Shown piece by piece: positions 1 through 8,031 of a DNA stretch of 64,000 bases. The stretch comes from Selenomonas sp. TAMA-11512 (lineage in GTDB: Bacteria; Bacillota; Negativicutes; Selenomonadales; Selenomonadaceae): contig NZ_AP029018.1 of NCBI RefSeq assembly GCF_037076525.1, positions 1,488,001 to 1,552,000 of the forward strand, in the 5' to 3' direction. The notes beneath the pieces were generated by a model, which saw nothing but the letters and a program-made list of their open reading frames with translations, made no database searches and was not told the DNA's origin. The position numbers were made by a program, and so were the translations under genes. The first letter of the stretch is position 1, and every line of letters begins with the position of its first letter.

Positions 1-515
1 TTATAGGTGATATGCATGCCGATCATCGTACGATACCGATTGATAAATTTATCTGCGGCAGCCTCCTTTTGTCTCTGCGCTACACCTACAATCGGAAATC
101 CTGCATGTGACAGTGCACCGCCCAGCAGCTCCCAATTCCCTGTATGTCCGGTAGCGATAATTCCTCCACGGCCGGCTGCTAACCCTGCGGCCATATGCTC
201 TTTTCCTTCAATCGTTACAAAGTCCTCCATATGTCGATTGATATAGGGAAACCGCAATACCTCCAGAAGCATGGAACCGAATCGCAGCGTACTTTCCTTA
301 GCGATATGTTTTGCCTCTGTTTCCGTGACACCCAGACAATCTATAATCTGTTTTACTGCAAGTTCTTTTCGTTTTTTAGGCAAAAAAGGCCACAGAACGA
401 GTGCTATGCTTCTTCCGACAGCATCTGCCAATCTTCCGGGCATCAGGCAAGCAATGTAGCTTACCGCTAAAATCATATAGTAAATCATACGAAATCCCCA
501 TCCGTATCCACTCAT
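1..515 (-). CDS. Lysophospholipid / late lipid A acyltransferase (LpxL/HtrB family), 3' end cut by window edge
   Basis: The first 171 or so residues of an inner-membrane acyltransferase that would add a secondary acyl chain to lipid A precursors. The start ATG overlaps the dnaE stop (ATGA at 515-512), indicating translational coupling. An N-terminal hydrophobic segment (about residues 9-25, MIYYMILAVSYIACL) would anchor it. The family's catalytic H-x4-D/E motif is present as HTGNWE near residue 123. The frame stays open to base 1, so the C-terminus and stop lie outside the window. In a genome with otherwise Firmicutes-type genes this implies an outer membrane with LPS, as in Negativicutes. 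The exact acyl donor and position cannot be told. Confidence 0.85.
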   Translation of the reverse strand, partial: MSGYGWGFRMIYYMILAVSYIACLMPGRLADAVGRSIALVLWPFLPKKRKELAVKQIIDCLGVTETEAKHIAKESTLRFGSMLLEVLRFPYINRHMEDFVTIEGKEHMAAGLAAGRGGIIATGHTGNWELLGGALSHAGFPIVGVAQRQKEAAADKFINRYRTMIGMHITY

Positions 516-3500
516 CGCAAGCGAATGCTTCCCTTGCCAAAAACGTCCTCCATTGCCGAAACAGCAGCCGGACTTACATCGATTGTAGCCTTTTCATCCA
601 GCTTGCGCCATCTTCCTTTCAGCTGTAAATAAATCTGTGCTTCTCCCGGATGCGCTGTACGAAGATTTTTCAATACACCGTCATAGAGCTGCTTTTCCTT
701 ATCCTCATGAACGATAATATAGCATCCCAACTTATACGCATCCAACGCACAGATTGTATTCGCAAGGAGTTTGACGCCTTCATCCGTATGATTGACTCGT
801 GCATCGATGACAAGTGCCGTATCCGGTACGAGCAGATTGACGTTCTCATAGAACACTTTCGGGAATACGACAACCTCCATGGTGTCGGTATAATCCTCCA
901 GTGTGAGGAAGCACATCGTATCTCCCTTTTTTGTCGTAAAGCGCTTTGCACTTGATACTAACCCGCCTACACGTACGATTTTTTCATCTTCATAGATACC
1001 GTCCGCGATATCATGCAGAGAAACAAGGTGTTCTATCGTGGTTCGATACACGTCGAGCGGATGTCCCGTTATATAGAACCCTGTTGTCTCTTTCTCCCAC
1101 TCCAAGAGAGTGTTTATAGAGACCTCGGCGATATTCGGCATCTCTATTTCGGTGCTCTTCATATCCTCTTCGCCAAAGAGCCCCATCTGCCCGCTGTTCG
1201 CATCCTTTTGCTCCTGTGCTGCCTGCGTCATAACGGTCTCAAGCACGGAGAGCAGCGCCGCTCTTGTATCACCTAAACTATCAAATGCACCGCATTTGAT
1301 CAAGCTTTCCAGCACACGCTTATTAACAGTCCTTGCATCCACTCGACTGCACAGGTCTGCCAGAGAAGTAAAGGGCGCGCCGTTCTCCCGCGCTTCACTG
1401 ATGGCACGGATCGCGTTTTCTCCTACGTTGCGTACAGCAGCAAGACCAAAGCGAATTGCACCGTCGACAGCGGTAAACTCTGCGTCACTGGCATTTATAT
1501 CCGGAGGCAGCACCTGTAAGTGCATCTTTTTGCACTGCTCAATATACGCACTGACTTTATCGTTTGTATCTTTGACACTCGAGAGTGTCGCCGCCATGAA
1601 TTCCGCGGGATAATGCGCCTTTAAATAAGCCGTCTGCCATGCCACCAGCGCGTAGGCGGCACTGTGGGACTTGTTGAAGCCATAGTCCGCAAAGTGCGTT
1701 AGCAGGTCAAAGATCTTTTCTGCCAAGGCCCGATCGATATGGTTGGCGTCCGTGCCTTTTAAATAGGTTTCTTTTTGAGACATCAGCACCGCATGCTTCT
1801 TTTTCCCCATAGCACGGCGCAGGATATCTGCCTGTCCGAGACTAAACCCTGCGAGAACCTGAACCACCTGCATGACTTGCTCCTGGTAGAGGACGACACC
1901 GAAAGTTTCCTTGAGGATAGGCTCTAAGGAGGGATGTAAATACTCTGCCACCTTCTTTCCATGTCTTCCGGCAATGAAATCCGTCACCATTCCACTTCCA
2001 AGAGGCCCCGGGCGATAGAGAGCAACGGTCGGAATCAGATCCGAGAACCGCTCCGGGCGCAAGTCCTTCACCAGATTCGTCATTCCTGCTGACTCCATCT
2101 GAAAGACGGCACTCGTATCGCCGGCGGTGAGCATCTCTGCTGTCGCTTTATCCTCCAGCGGAATCCGATCGATATCTATAGCAATGCCATGTGTCTTCTG
2201 AATCATCTTGACGGCATCCGCCATGACCGTAAGCGTACGAAGCCCCAGGAAGTCCATCTTTAGAAGACCCAACTCTTCAACGTGATCCTTATCGTATTCC
2301 GTAACCAACGTACCATCCGTAACCTGTACTGGAAGATACTCTGTCAGAGGGTCGCGAGCTATCACGACACCTGCCGCGTGCGTTGACGCATGTCGAGGCA
2401 AGCCCTCTAAAGCACGTGCATAGTCCACCAGCTCTCGATTCTCATCATTTTCTTCATAGATTTGGCGAAAATCCTGTGATTCTTTCATTGCTTTATCAAT
2501 GGTCATACCGAGTTCTGCAGGAATTGCTTTTGCCACTCGGTCGACCGCGGCATATGGCATATCGAGAGCACGTCCCACATCACGAATTGCACCTTTTGCC
2601 AGCATAGTGCCAAAGGTGATGATCTGTGCCACATGATCACTGCCATAACGACTTTTTACATAATCGATAACCTCTTCTCGACGAATATAACAAAAATCGA
2701 TGTCAATATCCGGCATCGTTATTCGCTCAGGGTTCAAGAATCGTTCAAAGAGCAAATCATATGCCAATGGATCAAGATTTGTAATCCCCAGAAGATATGC
2801 CACAATGCTGCCGGCAGCGGAGCCGCGCCCGGGACCAACGGGGATCCCCTGCTCACGTGCATAATTGATAAAATCCCAAACAATAAGGAAATAACTGTCG
2901 TACCCCATCTGATGAATGACAGACAACTCGTAAGTCAATCGCTTATCTATCTCTGCAGTTCTCTCGGCATATCTTTCCGGCAGCTTTTCTTCACATAGCT
3001 GCTTTAAATACTCTGTATCCGTCATTCCGGCAGGCAGTGGAAAGTTCGGCAAATGCAGCTGTCCAAAGGTGAATTCAACCTGACAACGCTTTGCAATTTC
3101 CTGTGTATTTGTTAAGGCTTCGGGATAGTCCGCAAATAACGCCTGCATTTCCTCCGGGGAACGCAGATAAAATTCTCCTTCAGCATAGCGCATTCTCGTA
3201 GGATCGTTGATCGTTTTTGCCGTCTGGATGGCAAGCAGAACATCATGTGCCTCACTGTCGGATTTATGAATATAGTGAATATCATTGGTTGCCACAAGCT
3301 TGACATTGTATTTTTCAGCCAACTCAACAACACCGGTAAATGCTTCTTTTTCTTCCGGAAGTCCATGATTTTGAATCTCTAAGAAGAAGTTTTCCTTCCC
3401 GAAAATCTCTTGGTACTCTTCAATCAACACCTCTGCCCGTTCCGTATTTCCACGCAAAATCATCTGCGGTATTTCTCCGGCAATACAAGCGGAGAGACAT

Positions 3501-3901
3501 ATTAGTCCCTGATGATACTTCCGAAGCAGTTCTTTATCTATACGCGGTTTATAATAATACCCTTCCATGTTGGCAAGAGAAATCAATTTAGAGAGGTTTC
3601 GATATCCCTCATTCGTCTCCGCCAAAAGAATCAAGTGATAGTAACGTGTCCCTTGTATTTCTATGCGATCGTGACGAGATTCCGGAGCCAAGTAGACTTC
3701 ACATCCTATGACGGGATGTACGCCTTGTTTCTTGGCTTCCTTGTAAAAATCAATGACACCATACATCGCACCATGATCGGTAATGGCAATCGAATCCATA
3801 CCCAACTCTTTTGTTCTGCTGATGAGCTCAGGAATACGACTTGCACCGTCCAGCAAGCTAAAGCATGTATGGACATGTAAATGGGCGAAGTTTGCAGACA
3901 T
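512..3901 (-). CDS. dnaE: DNA polymerase III alpha subunit DnaE
   Basis: Replicative C-family polymerase, 1129 residues, normal for DnaE. The N-terminal PHP domain begins HLHVHTCFSLLDGAS (residues 8-22). The polymerase core carries GPGRGSAAGS (356-365) and the catalytic acidic motif PDIDIDF (397-403). A helix-hairpin-helix segment and an OB fold (about 975-1050, VRVGGLVSSAKRFTTKKGD) complete the usual order. The start ATG follows a purine-rich AGAGAGG. It is the first gene of a two-gene unit with the lipid A acyltransferase, whose start overlaps the dnaE stop. No PolC-type exonuclease insertion is seen, so this is the DnaE rather than the PolC form. Confidence 0.97.
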   Translation of the reverse strand: MSANFAHLHVHTCFSLLDGASRIPELISRTKELGMDSIAITDHGAMYGVIDFYKEAKKQGVHPVIGCEVYLAPESRHDRIEIQGTRYYHLILLAETNEGYRNLSKLISLANMEGYYYKPRIDKELLRKYHQGLICLSACIAGEIPQMILRGNTERAEVLIEEYQEIFGKENFFLEIQNHGLPEEKEAFTGVVELAEKYNVKLVATNDIHYIHKSDSEAHDVLLAIQTAKTINDPTRMRYAEGEFYLRSPEEMQALFADYPEALTNTQEIAKRCQVEFTFGQLHLPNFPLPAGMTDTEYLKQLCEEKLPERYAERTAEIDKRLTYELSVIHQMGYDSYFLIVWDFINYAREQGIPVGPGRGSAAGSIVAYLLGITNLDPLAYDLLFERFLNPERITMPDIDIDFCYIRREEVIDYVKSRYGSDHVAQIITFGTMLAKGAIRDVGRALDMPYAAVDRVAKAIPAELGMTIDKAMKESQDFRQIYEENDENRELVDYARALEGLPRHASTHAAGVVIARDPLTEYLPVQVTDGTLVTEYDKDHVEELGLLKMDFLGLRTLTVMADAVKMIQKTHGIAIDIDRIPLEDKATAEMLTAGDTSAVFQMESAGMTNLVKDLRPERFSDLIPTVALYRPGPLGSGMVTDFIAGRHGKKVAEYLHPSLEPILKETFGVVLYQEQVMQVVQVLAGFSLGQADILRRAMGKKKHAVLMSQKETYLKGTDANHIDRALAEKIFDLLTHFADYGFNKSHSAAYALVAWQTAYLKAHYPAEFMAATLSSVKDTNDKVSAYIEQCKKMHLQVLPPDINASDAEFTAVDGAIRFGLAAVRNVGENAIRAISEARENGAPFTSLADLCSRVDARTVNKRVLESLIKCGAFDSLGDTRAALLSVLETVMTQAAQEQKDANSGQMGLFGEEDMKSTEIEMPNIAEVSINTLLEWEKETTGFYITGHPLDVYRTTIEHLVSLHDIADGIYEDEKIVRVGGLVSSAKRFTTKKGDTMCFLTLEDYTDTMEVVVFPKVFYENVNLLVPDTALVIDARVNHTDEGVKLLANTICALDAYKLGCYIIVHEDKEKQLYDGVLKNLRTAHPGEAQIYLQLKGRWRKLDEKATIDVSPAAVSAMEDVFGKGSIRLR

Positions 3902-3965
3902 TATTTTCCTCTCTTTCCAAGGCTACTTCTCTTTATTTTATCACATTATGTTTGATACTTCTATC

Positions 3966-3994
3966 TTTACATACATAAGCAAATCTCCTATAAT
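3966..3994 (+). promoter_or_regulatory. Sigma-70 type promoter for the SpeD-like gene
   Basis: -35 TTTACA (3966-3971), 17-base spacer, -10 TATAAT (3989-3994). It lies about 65 bases upstream of the TTG start at 4059 and points towards it. Confidence 0.75.
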
Positions 3995-4058
3995 GAAAGT
4001 GGATATACGCCCAGCCTCTGACGGGCTAATGTATACATGAAAAAGGAGAGAGTTTCTA

Positions 4059-4517
4059 TTGAAGATTATTGCCCGCCATTTAACAGCTGATTTGTTTTCA
4101 TGTCAGGACAGCAAGCTATACGATATGGAATCACTTTGTCGACATCTTCAAAAAATGGTCGAGGCCATTGACTTCCACCTTTTGAAGAGTGAAACGGTAA
4201 ATATTGAAGATGGTCATTTTCTGATATTTCTTGCCCTTCGTGAGGGGCATTGTGCCGTACATGTCTATCTGGATAAGCGTTATGTAGCCTGCGATGTCTT
4301 TTTAGGCGTAGCGGAAAAGGAACCGACGCCTCTCTTAAAGGCACTAAAAGACTATCTGAAGCCGGAAAAATTCCGTACGACCTTCTTAAAGCGCGGTGAC
4401 ATTGCCGCTCCCAAAGATCTCAAGCCGAAAGTGAAAACACAAATCGCACCCCTGCGGCGCACGATCAATACCGGTGCAAAAGTCATTCGCCTCTTAGCGC
4501 AGCGCAGGCGGAAATGA
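4059..4517 (+). CDS. SpeD (S-adenosylmethionine decarboxylase) family protein lacking catalytic residues
   Basis: A 152-residue SpeD-fold protein. The start is TTG, preceded by AAAAGGAGAG at 4041-4050; an upstream ATG at 4037 runs quickly into a stop. The N-terminus (RHLTADLFSC, residues 6-15) resembles the RHV-ADL-GC opening of bacterial AdoMet decarboxylases. The core reads REGHCAVHVYLD then CDVF (61-81). In active enzymes this is ESH-x3-H-T-W-P-E with a Cys after DVF. Glu62 and His68 are kept, but the pyruvoyl-forming Ser63 is Gly and the catalytic Cys83 is also Gly (Thermotoga maritima numbering matches directly). Self-cleavage to the pyruvoyl form is therefore not expected. The basic C-terminus (RRTINTGAKVIRLLAQRRRK) is an addition. 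No speE lies nearby. Family membership is fairly sure, function unknown. Confidence 0.75.
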   Translation: MKIIARHLTADLFSCQDSKLYDMESLCRHLQKMVEAIDFHLLKSETVNIEDGHFLIFLALREGHCAVHVYLDKRYVACDVFLGVAEKEPTPLLKALKDYLKPEKFRTTFLKRGDIAAPKDLKPKVKTQIAPLRRTINTGAKVIRLLAQRRRK

Positions 4518-4529
4518 TTATTTCATCTA

Positions 4530-4557
4530 AGAAAAGAATTTTCTAAATATTTTTTTG
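4530..4557 (+). terminator. Weak A-U terminator after the SpeD-like gene
   Basis: AGAAAA (4530-4535), loop GAA, TTTTCT (4539-4544), followed by a run of seven T at about 4550-4556. The stem is only A-T rich, so efficiency is doubtful. Confidence 0.3.
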
Positions 4558-4705
4558 AAATAAAGAGGATTTCCATAGTCGATGTCAAAAGAGTAAGTGA
4601 CTGCATATATGTCATTTATTTCCATCGTAACGATGTAAAAATACATATCGTGGCTATCCGAAATAAACGGTCTTTCTGCATGTGAATGCATCCGTTGCGG
4701 TTATT

Positions 4706-4737
4706 GCGGCTCGCTTGGTAAGGCGGCCGCTTTTTTT
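4706..4737 (+). terminator. Strong hairpin plus T-run upstream of the MupG-like gene
   Basis: GCGGC-T-CGC pairs with GCG-GCCGC across an 8-base loop (4706-4730), then seven T (4731-4737). It sits 190 bases past the SpeD-like stop but only about 50 bases before the next start. It could end read-through or act as an attenuator in the leader of the gene at 4790. A small hairpin with a GTGA tetraloop (about 4677-4690) lies just upstream. Confidence 0.65.
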
Positions 4738-4789
4738 GTAAGTACAATCATATATACATCCGTTTCATTTTCCAGGAAAGGAGGTTCAC

Positions 4790-5869
4790 ATGAAAACCGG
4801 CATCTCCATATATCCCGGTGTAGATAATACATCCGAAGAGAATTTACGACTGTTGGACAGTGCGGCACATCTCGGTATTTCTCGCCTTTTCATCTCCTGT
4901 AACACAAATCTTAAGAATTTTGACGATTCCAAGGAAATCTTCTCAAAGGTAGTGCAGCGAGCTCGTCAATTAAATTTTGAGATTATCTTGGACATGACCG
5001 ATTCATTGCTGTCGTTGTTTTCCATGCGCACATTGTCCTTATCGGCCTTTCAATTCCTCGGTATACACACGCTGCGTATGCCCTATGACTACAACGCTAA
5101 GGAAATTGCATCGCTGTCACATAACACGCAGGGAATACGCATCGGGCTGCACGCATCCTCTGTCTCGGGACGATTTTTGGGCGAGCTTTTGGATGCGAAG
5201 GCGGATTTTGATAACATAGACGCTTTTCATTCCGCCTATGCGCATGAAGGAACAGGCCTTTCCGAGTCAACACTTGTACGAAAAACAGCTATGCTGCACA
5301 AAGCGGGAATACATGTTTCCGCCTTTATACCAAGCCAGGAGAGAAGACGCTCCCCCCTGCGCCGTGGAATGCCCACACTGGAAATGCACAGGGATATTTC
5401 CCTTTCTTTAGCGGCACGCCATATGGCGGCAGTCGGTTTGGATTCAGTTTTTATAGGTGATTCCCTTCCGTCTAAAGATGAGCTTACAACCATTACCTCC
5501 ATAAAACCGAATCTCATTGTGCTCAGGGCGCAGCTTCTGCAAGAAGATTCCATTCAAAATGAGCTGCTGCATCAAACATATACAGCTCGTTTGGACGAGG
5601 CGCGTGATGCCGTGCGAGCTGTAGAAAGCAAGCAATACATACAGGAGCAAAGCCTTGTTATTGAACCGACAGAGCCTCATGTACGACCCTACGGCTCTGT
5701 CACCATTGACAATAAGAACTATGGTGAATACATGGGAGAGCTGCAAATCTTAAAACGGCCGCTGCCGGCTGATCCCAGAGTAAATATAGCAGCTCATATC
5801 CCGGAAGAAGAACAATTTTTAATCAATTACATAATTCCCGGAAAGAAATTTTCTTTCCTTATACAGTAA
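4790..5869 (+). CDS. DUF871 / MupG-type 6-phospho-N-acetylmuramidase family protein
   Basis: A 359-residue cytoplasmic protein with a very strong ribosome binding site (GGAAAGGAGG ending 8 bases before ATG). It opens GISIYPGVDNTSEEN (4-18), the signature start of the DUF871 TIM-barrel family. That family includes Staphylococcus aureus MupG, which cleaves MurNAc-6-phosphate-GlcNAc during cell wall recycling. The FHSAYAHEGTGLS block (about 145-157) and PTLEMHR (about 195-201) fit the family, and the C-terminal small beta domain is present. No MurNAc PTS or murQ etherase is adjacent, so the recycling role is inferred from the family alone. It is transcribed alone, with a hairpin on either side. 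Confidence 0.8.
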   Translation: MKTGISIYPGVDNTSEENLRLLDSAAHLGISRLFISCNTNLKNFDDSKEIFSKVVQRARQLNFEIILDMTDSLLSLFSMRTLSLSAFQFLGIHTLRMPYDYNAKEIASLSHNTQGIRIGLHASSVSGRFLGELLDAKADFDNIDAFHSAYAHEGTGLSESTLVRKTAMLHKAGIHVSAFIPSQERRRSPLRRGMPTLEMHRDISLSLAARHMAAVGLDSVFIGDSLPSKDELTTITSIKPNLIVLRAQLLQEDSIQNELLHQTYTARLDEARDAVRAVESKQYIQEQSLVIEPTEPHVRPYGSVTIDNKNYGEYMGELQILKRPLPADPRVNIAAHIPEEEQFLINYIIPGKKFSFLIQ

Positions 5870-5871
5870 AG

Positions 5872-5892
5872 GACGCCTGCAGGGCGTCTTTT
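5872..5892. terminator. Bidirectional terminator between convergent genes
   Basis: GACGCC (5872-5877) pairs with GGCGTC (5883-5888), flanked by AAA and TTTT. It lies between the plus-strand MupG-like stop and the minus-strand SDR stop. Confidence 0.7.
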
Positions 5893-5897
5893 ACTTG

Positions 5898-6650
5898 TTA
5901 AGCGGTCAGCCCTCCATCCACGGTCCAGCATGCGCCGGTTATAAAGGCAGCTTTGTCGGATGCCAGGAACGAAATCACATCTGCCACCTCTTCGGGTCTC
6001 CCAATTCGTTGCAACGGATATACGCTTTCCATCTCTCGAAGTGCCTGCTCTCTATTGCCCTGTGCCTGCAGCTGAAATTCTGTCATAGGTGTAAGAATAT
6101 CTCCCGGGCACACCGCATTGACGCGAACGCCAAAAGAGGCCGCCTCCAGCGCAAGCGAGCGAGTAAAAAGATTGACAGCGCCTTTCGAAGCGGAATAGAG
6201 TGAACAGAAATAATTCCCATGCACTCCTGCATCCGAGGAGACATTGATGATATTTCCTCGTGATTCTTTTAAAAAGGGAAGCGCTGCCTGACACATAAAG
6301 ATCGTCCCTTTTACGTTAGTAGACATAATCTGATCGTAGTCCGACTCACTCACCTCCTCTAAGGCCCCTTCATGATATACACCGGCAGCATTGACAAGAA
6401 CATCCAGTTTGGAAAAGCGCTCTATAACTTTATTTATAATAGATATACAGGAGTTCCGTGAGCGTACATCCGCCTGCATATAGTGACTGCCCATATTAAG
6501 TGCAAGCGTCGCCTTGTTTCCCATATCTTTTGATCGTCCGATAAGAATAACCGTATTTCCTTCCTTCAAAAAGCAATCGGCTGCAGCAAGACCAATTCCC
6601 GACGTCCCACCTGTAATAAGTACAACACGGTTTTTGATGCTCTTTTTCAA
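5898..6650 (-). CDS. Short-chain dehydrogenase/reductase (SDR) family oxidoreductase
   Basis: A 250-residue NAD(P)-dependent reductase of the classical SDR type. The cofactor motif TGGTSGIG is at residues 14-21, NAAG follows at about 87, and the catalytic Ser (NVSSDAG) and YSASK (about 152-156) are present. The C-terminal PEEVADVISFLASDKAAFITG and VDGG resemble FabG and glucose-1-dehydrogenase relatives. The start is TTG at 6650 with GAGGAGG seven bases upstream. It stands alone, with the repeat element behind it and a terminator after it. The substrate cannot be deduced; with no fatty acid synthesis genes near, a FabG role is not favoured. Confidence 0.85.
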   Translation of the reverse strand: MKKSIKNRVVLITGGTSGIGLAAADCFLKEGNTVILIGRSKDMGNKATLALNMGSHYMQADVRSRNSCISIINKVIERFSKLDVLVNAAGVYHEGALEEVSESDYDQIMSTNVKGTIFMCQAALPFLKESRGNIINVSSDAGVHGNYFCSLYSASKGAVNLFTRSLALEAASFGVRVNAVCPGDILTPMTEFQLQAQGNREQALREMESVYPLQRIGRPEEVADVISFLASDKAAFITGACWTVDGGLTA

Positions 6651-6706
6651 ATTGTTGCCTCCTCTGTCTCACCTCGCTATATCTGCTACATGGTAAAGCA
6701 TATAGC

Positions 6707-6872
6707 TAGGGAAGCACTGATAAATGCAGCACAGCCATCTTGGCGTATCTTTTCCGCCCTCTCTGCGTCGGCAAATCCTCCACAGAGCACCACTCTGTGT
6801 CCGGGTTGCCTCCTTGATAGAACGAAAAATCTACACCAATCTGACAGACTTCATTTTATCAGCGTTTCCCTA
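6707..6872. repeat. MITE-like element, copy 1, with terminal inverted repeats and an internal hairpin
   Basis: About 166 bases bounded by near-perfect 18-base inverted ends: 6707-6724 against the reverse complement of 6855-6872, 16 of 18 matching. Both ends begin with TA, which suggests a TA target site. Inside is a perfect 7-bp hairpin (CACAGAG 6781-6787, CTCTGTG 6793-6799). There is no transposase. A diverged second copy in the opposite orientation starts at 19845. It fills much of the space between the SDR start and the HU terminator. Confidence 0.75.
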
Positions 6873-6885
6873 AACGAGGACAAAA

Positions 6886-6915
6886 AGAAAAGACTGAGAA
6901 TCCCCAGCCTTTTCT
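6886..6915 (-). terminator. Terminator after hup
   Basis: On the minus strand AGAAAAGGCTG pairs with CAGTCTTTTCT (one G-T pair), loop of about 8 bases, followed by TTTTTG. It lies 26 bases past the hup stop. Confidence 0.75.
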
Positions 6916-6940
6916 TTACGCGCCCCTTGGCACAAATAAA

Positions 6941-7219
6941 TTATTTCTTGTTTACAGCATCCTTCAGAGCCTTACCGGCTTTGAACACAGGATTTTTGGA
7001 AGCAGGAATCTTGATTTCCTTACCCGTCTGCGGATTGCGGCCAGTGCGTGCAGCACGAGCCTTGACTTCAAAGGTGCCAAAGCCGATGAGCTGAACCTTG
7101 TCCTTCTTAACAAGAGCCTGCTGAATGCTTTCAATCACTGCACCTAAAGCCTTCTCTGCATCCTTCTTTGTAAGCCCCGCCTTTTCGGCAACTTTAGCCA
7201 CTAATTCCGTTTTGTTCAC
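6941..7219 (-). CDS. hup: DNA-binding protein HU
   Basis: Ninety-two residues, typical for HU. It opens [21 protein letters not shown] and carries the beta-arm signature [21 protein letters not shown] (about residues 46-66), ending [12 protein letters not shown]. It compacts and bends DNA as a dimer. The start is GTG at 7219 with AAAGGAGG nine bases upstream. It lies downstream of the methylase gene, from which it is separated by about 110 A/T-rich bases, and has its own terminator. The strong binding site and separate unit suit an abundant nucleoid protein. Confidence 0.96.
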   Translation of the reverse strand: MNKTELVAKVAEKAGLTKKDAEKALGAVIESIQQALVKKDKVQLIGFGTFEVKARAARTGRNPQTGKEIKIPASKNPVFKAGKALKDAVNKK

Positions 7220-7317
7220 GTTTTTAGCCTCCTTTAGAATTATTACTATGCTCTATTTCGCCTTTTCCGTTGGGAATCCTCTTTATTTCCGAAAAAAAAT
7301 ATAAAAAAATTGAAAAA

Positions 7318-7336
7318 AAGTGGTTTTTCCCTACTT
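7318..7336 (-). terminator. Possible terminator overlapping the YabN-type stop codon
   Basis: On the minus strand AAGT(A)GG pairs with CCACTT around a GAAAAA loop, followed by seven T. The stem is short with one bulge and includes the stop codon. Confidence 0.35.
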
Positions 7337-8014
7337 ATTTACAGGTTTTGGGATATAAATACTCGTCAAATGGTCGATATCCGACTGTCTGTCCAATTCA
7401 TAGAGCGGAATCTTCCGTACCGACACATCCGGCAAACCAAGGTTGTGTATATACCAGATTTCCGTATCATCCCCTAACCCTTCCATTAAATTCAGCTTTA
7501 AATCCGAAGCCACCTGCTGATCATAGACCTGCGTGATGACAAGGTGGAGAGTCGGAAGTATTTCAGGCAGAGTAACCGCATCCAGTATAGCCACGCCTTC
7601 CACGGGATCCAATTGCATCGTTGTACATAAGAGTTCAAAAAAACTCAATCCCGCATATACCTGTATGTCTAAGTTTTCCCGACACCCGCACGCACGAAGG
7701 AGGCGCACGGTTTTCTCGGCTACAACAGGGCTTCCCGGTACAGCGTAAACAATATCTGCCCCGTCTTTTACACGAGCGATCAAGTCTTCAACAATCCTTT
7801 GATACAACGTCTCAAAATCTTGGGCGGCTTCATAGAGATGGTCATAGCTCTGATATCGAATACCTTCTTTATTCAGCGATTCTACGGTAGGGTGTATCTC
7901 GGTACGCAAAAATAGAGAATCGCTCTTCGCCGCCTTTAAGACTTTCCACGTCTCCCGCGTAATGTAGCCTGCCTCTCCCGGTCCCAACCCGACGATTTTT
8001 AAAGTCCCTTGCAT
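7331..8014 (-). CDS. Tetrapyrrole methylase domain protein (YabN N-terminal half only)
   Basis: A 227-residue protein matching the SAM-dependent tetrapyrrole methylase domain that forms the N-terminal half of Bacillus YabN. The opening GLGPGEAGYITRE (residues 9-21) and YAVPGSPVVAEKTV (about 90-103) are the family's glycine-rich motifs. YabN normally continues into a MazG nucleotide pyrophosphohydrolase domain. Here the frame stops just after the methylase, and only about 110 bases remain before hup, so MazG is absent rather than frameshifted. The gene follows mfd by 17 bases, the arrangement also seen around Bacillus yabN, so it probably shares the mfd transcript. Its biochemical role is unknown. 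Confidence 0.8.
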   Translation of the reverse strand: MQGTLKIVGLGPGEAGYITRETWKVLKAAKSDSLFLRTEIHPTVESLNKEGIRYQSYDHLYEAAQDFETLYQRIVEDLIARVKDGADIVYAVPGSPVVAEKTVRLLRACGCRENLDIQVYAGLSFFELLCTTMQLDPVEGVAILDAVTLPEILPTLHLVITQVYDQQVASDLKLNLMEGLGDDTEIWYIHNLGLPDVSVRKIPLYELDRQSDIDHLTSIYIPKPVNK

Positions 8015-8031
8015 GATTTTATCAGCCCCTC

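Noticed and set aside
6707-6872. Intact insertion sequence
   Set aside because: No transposase frame fits within 166 bases; it is at best a non-autonomous element.
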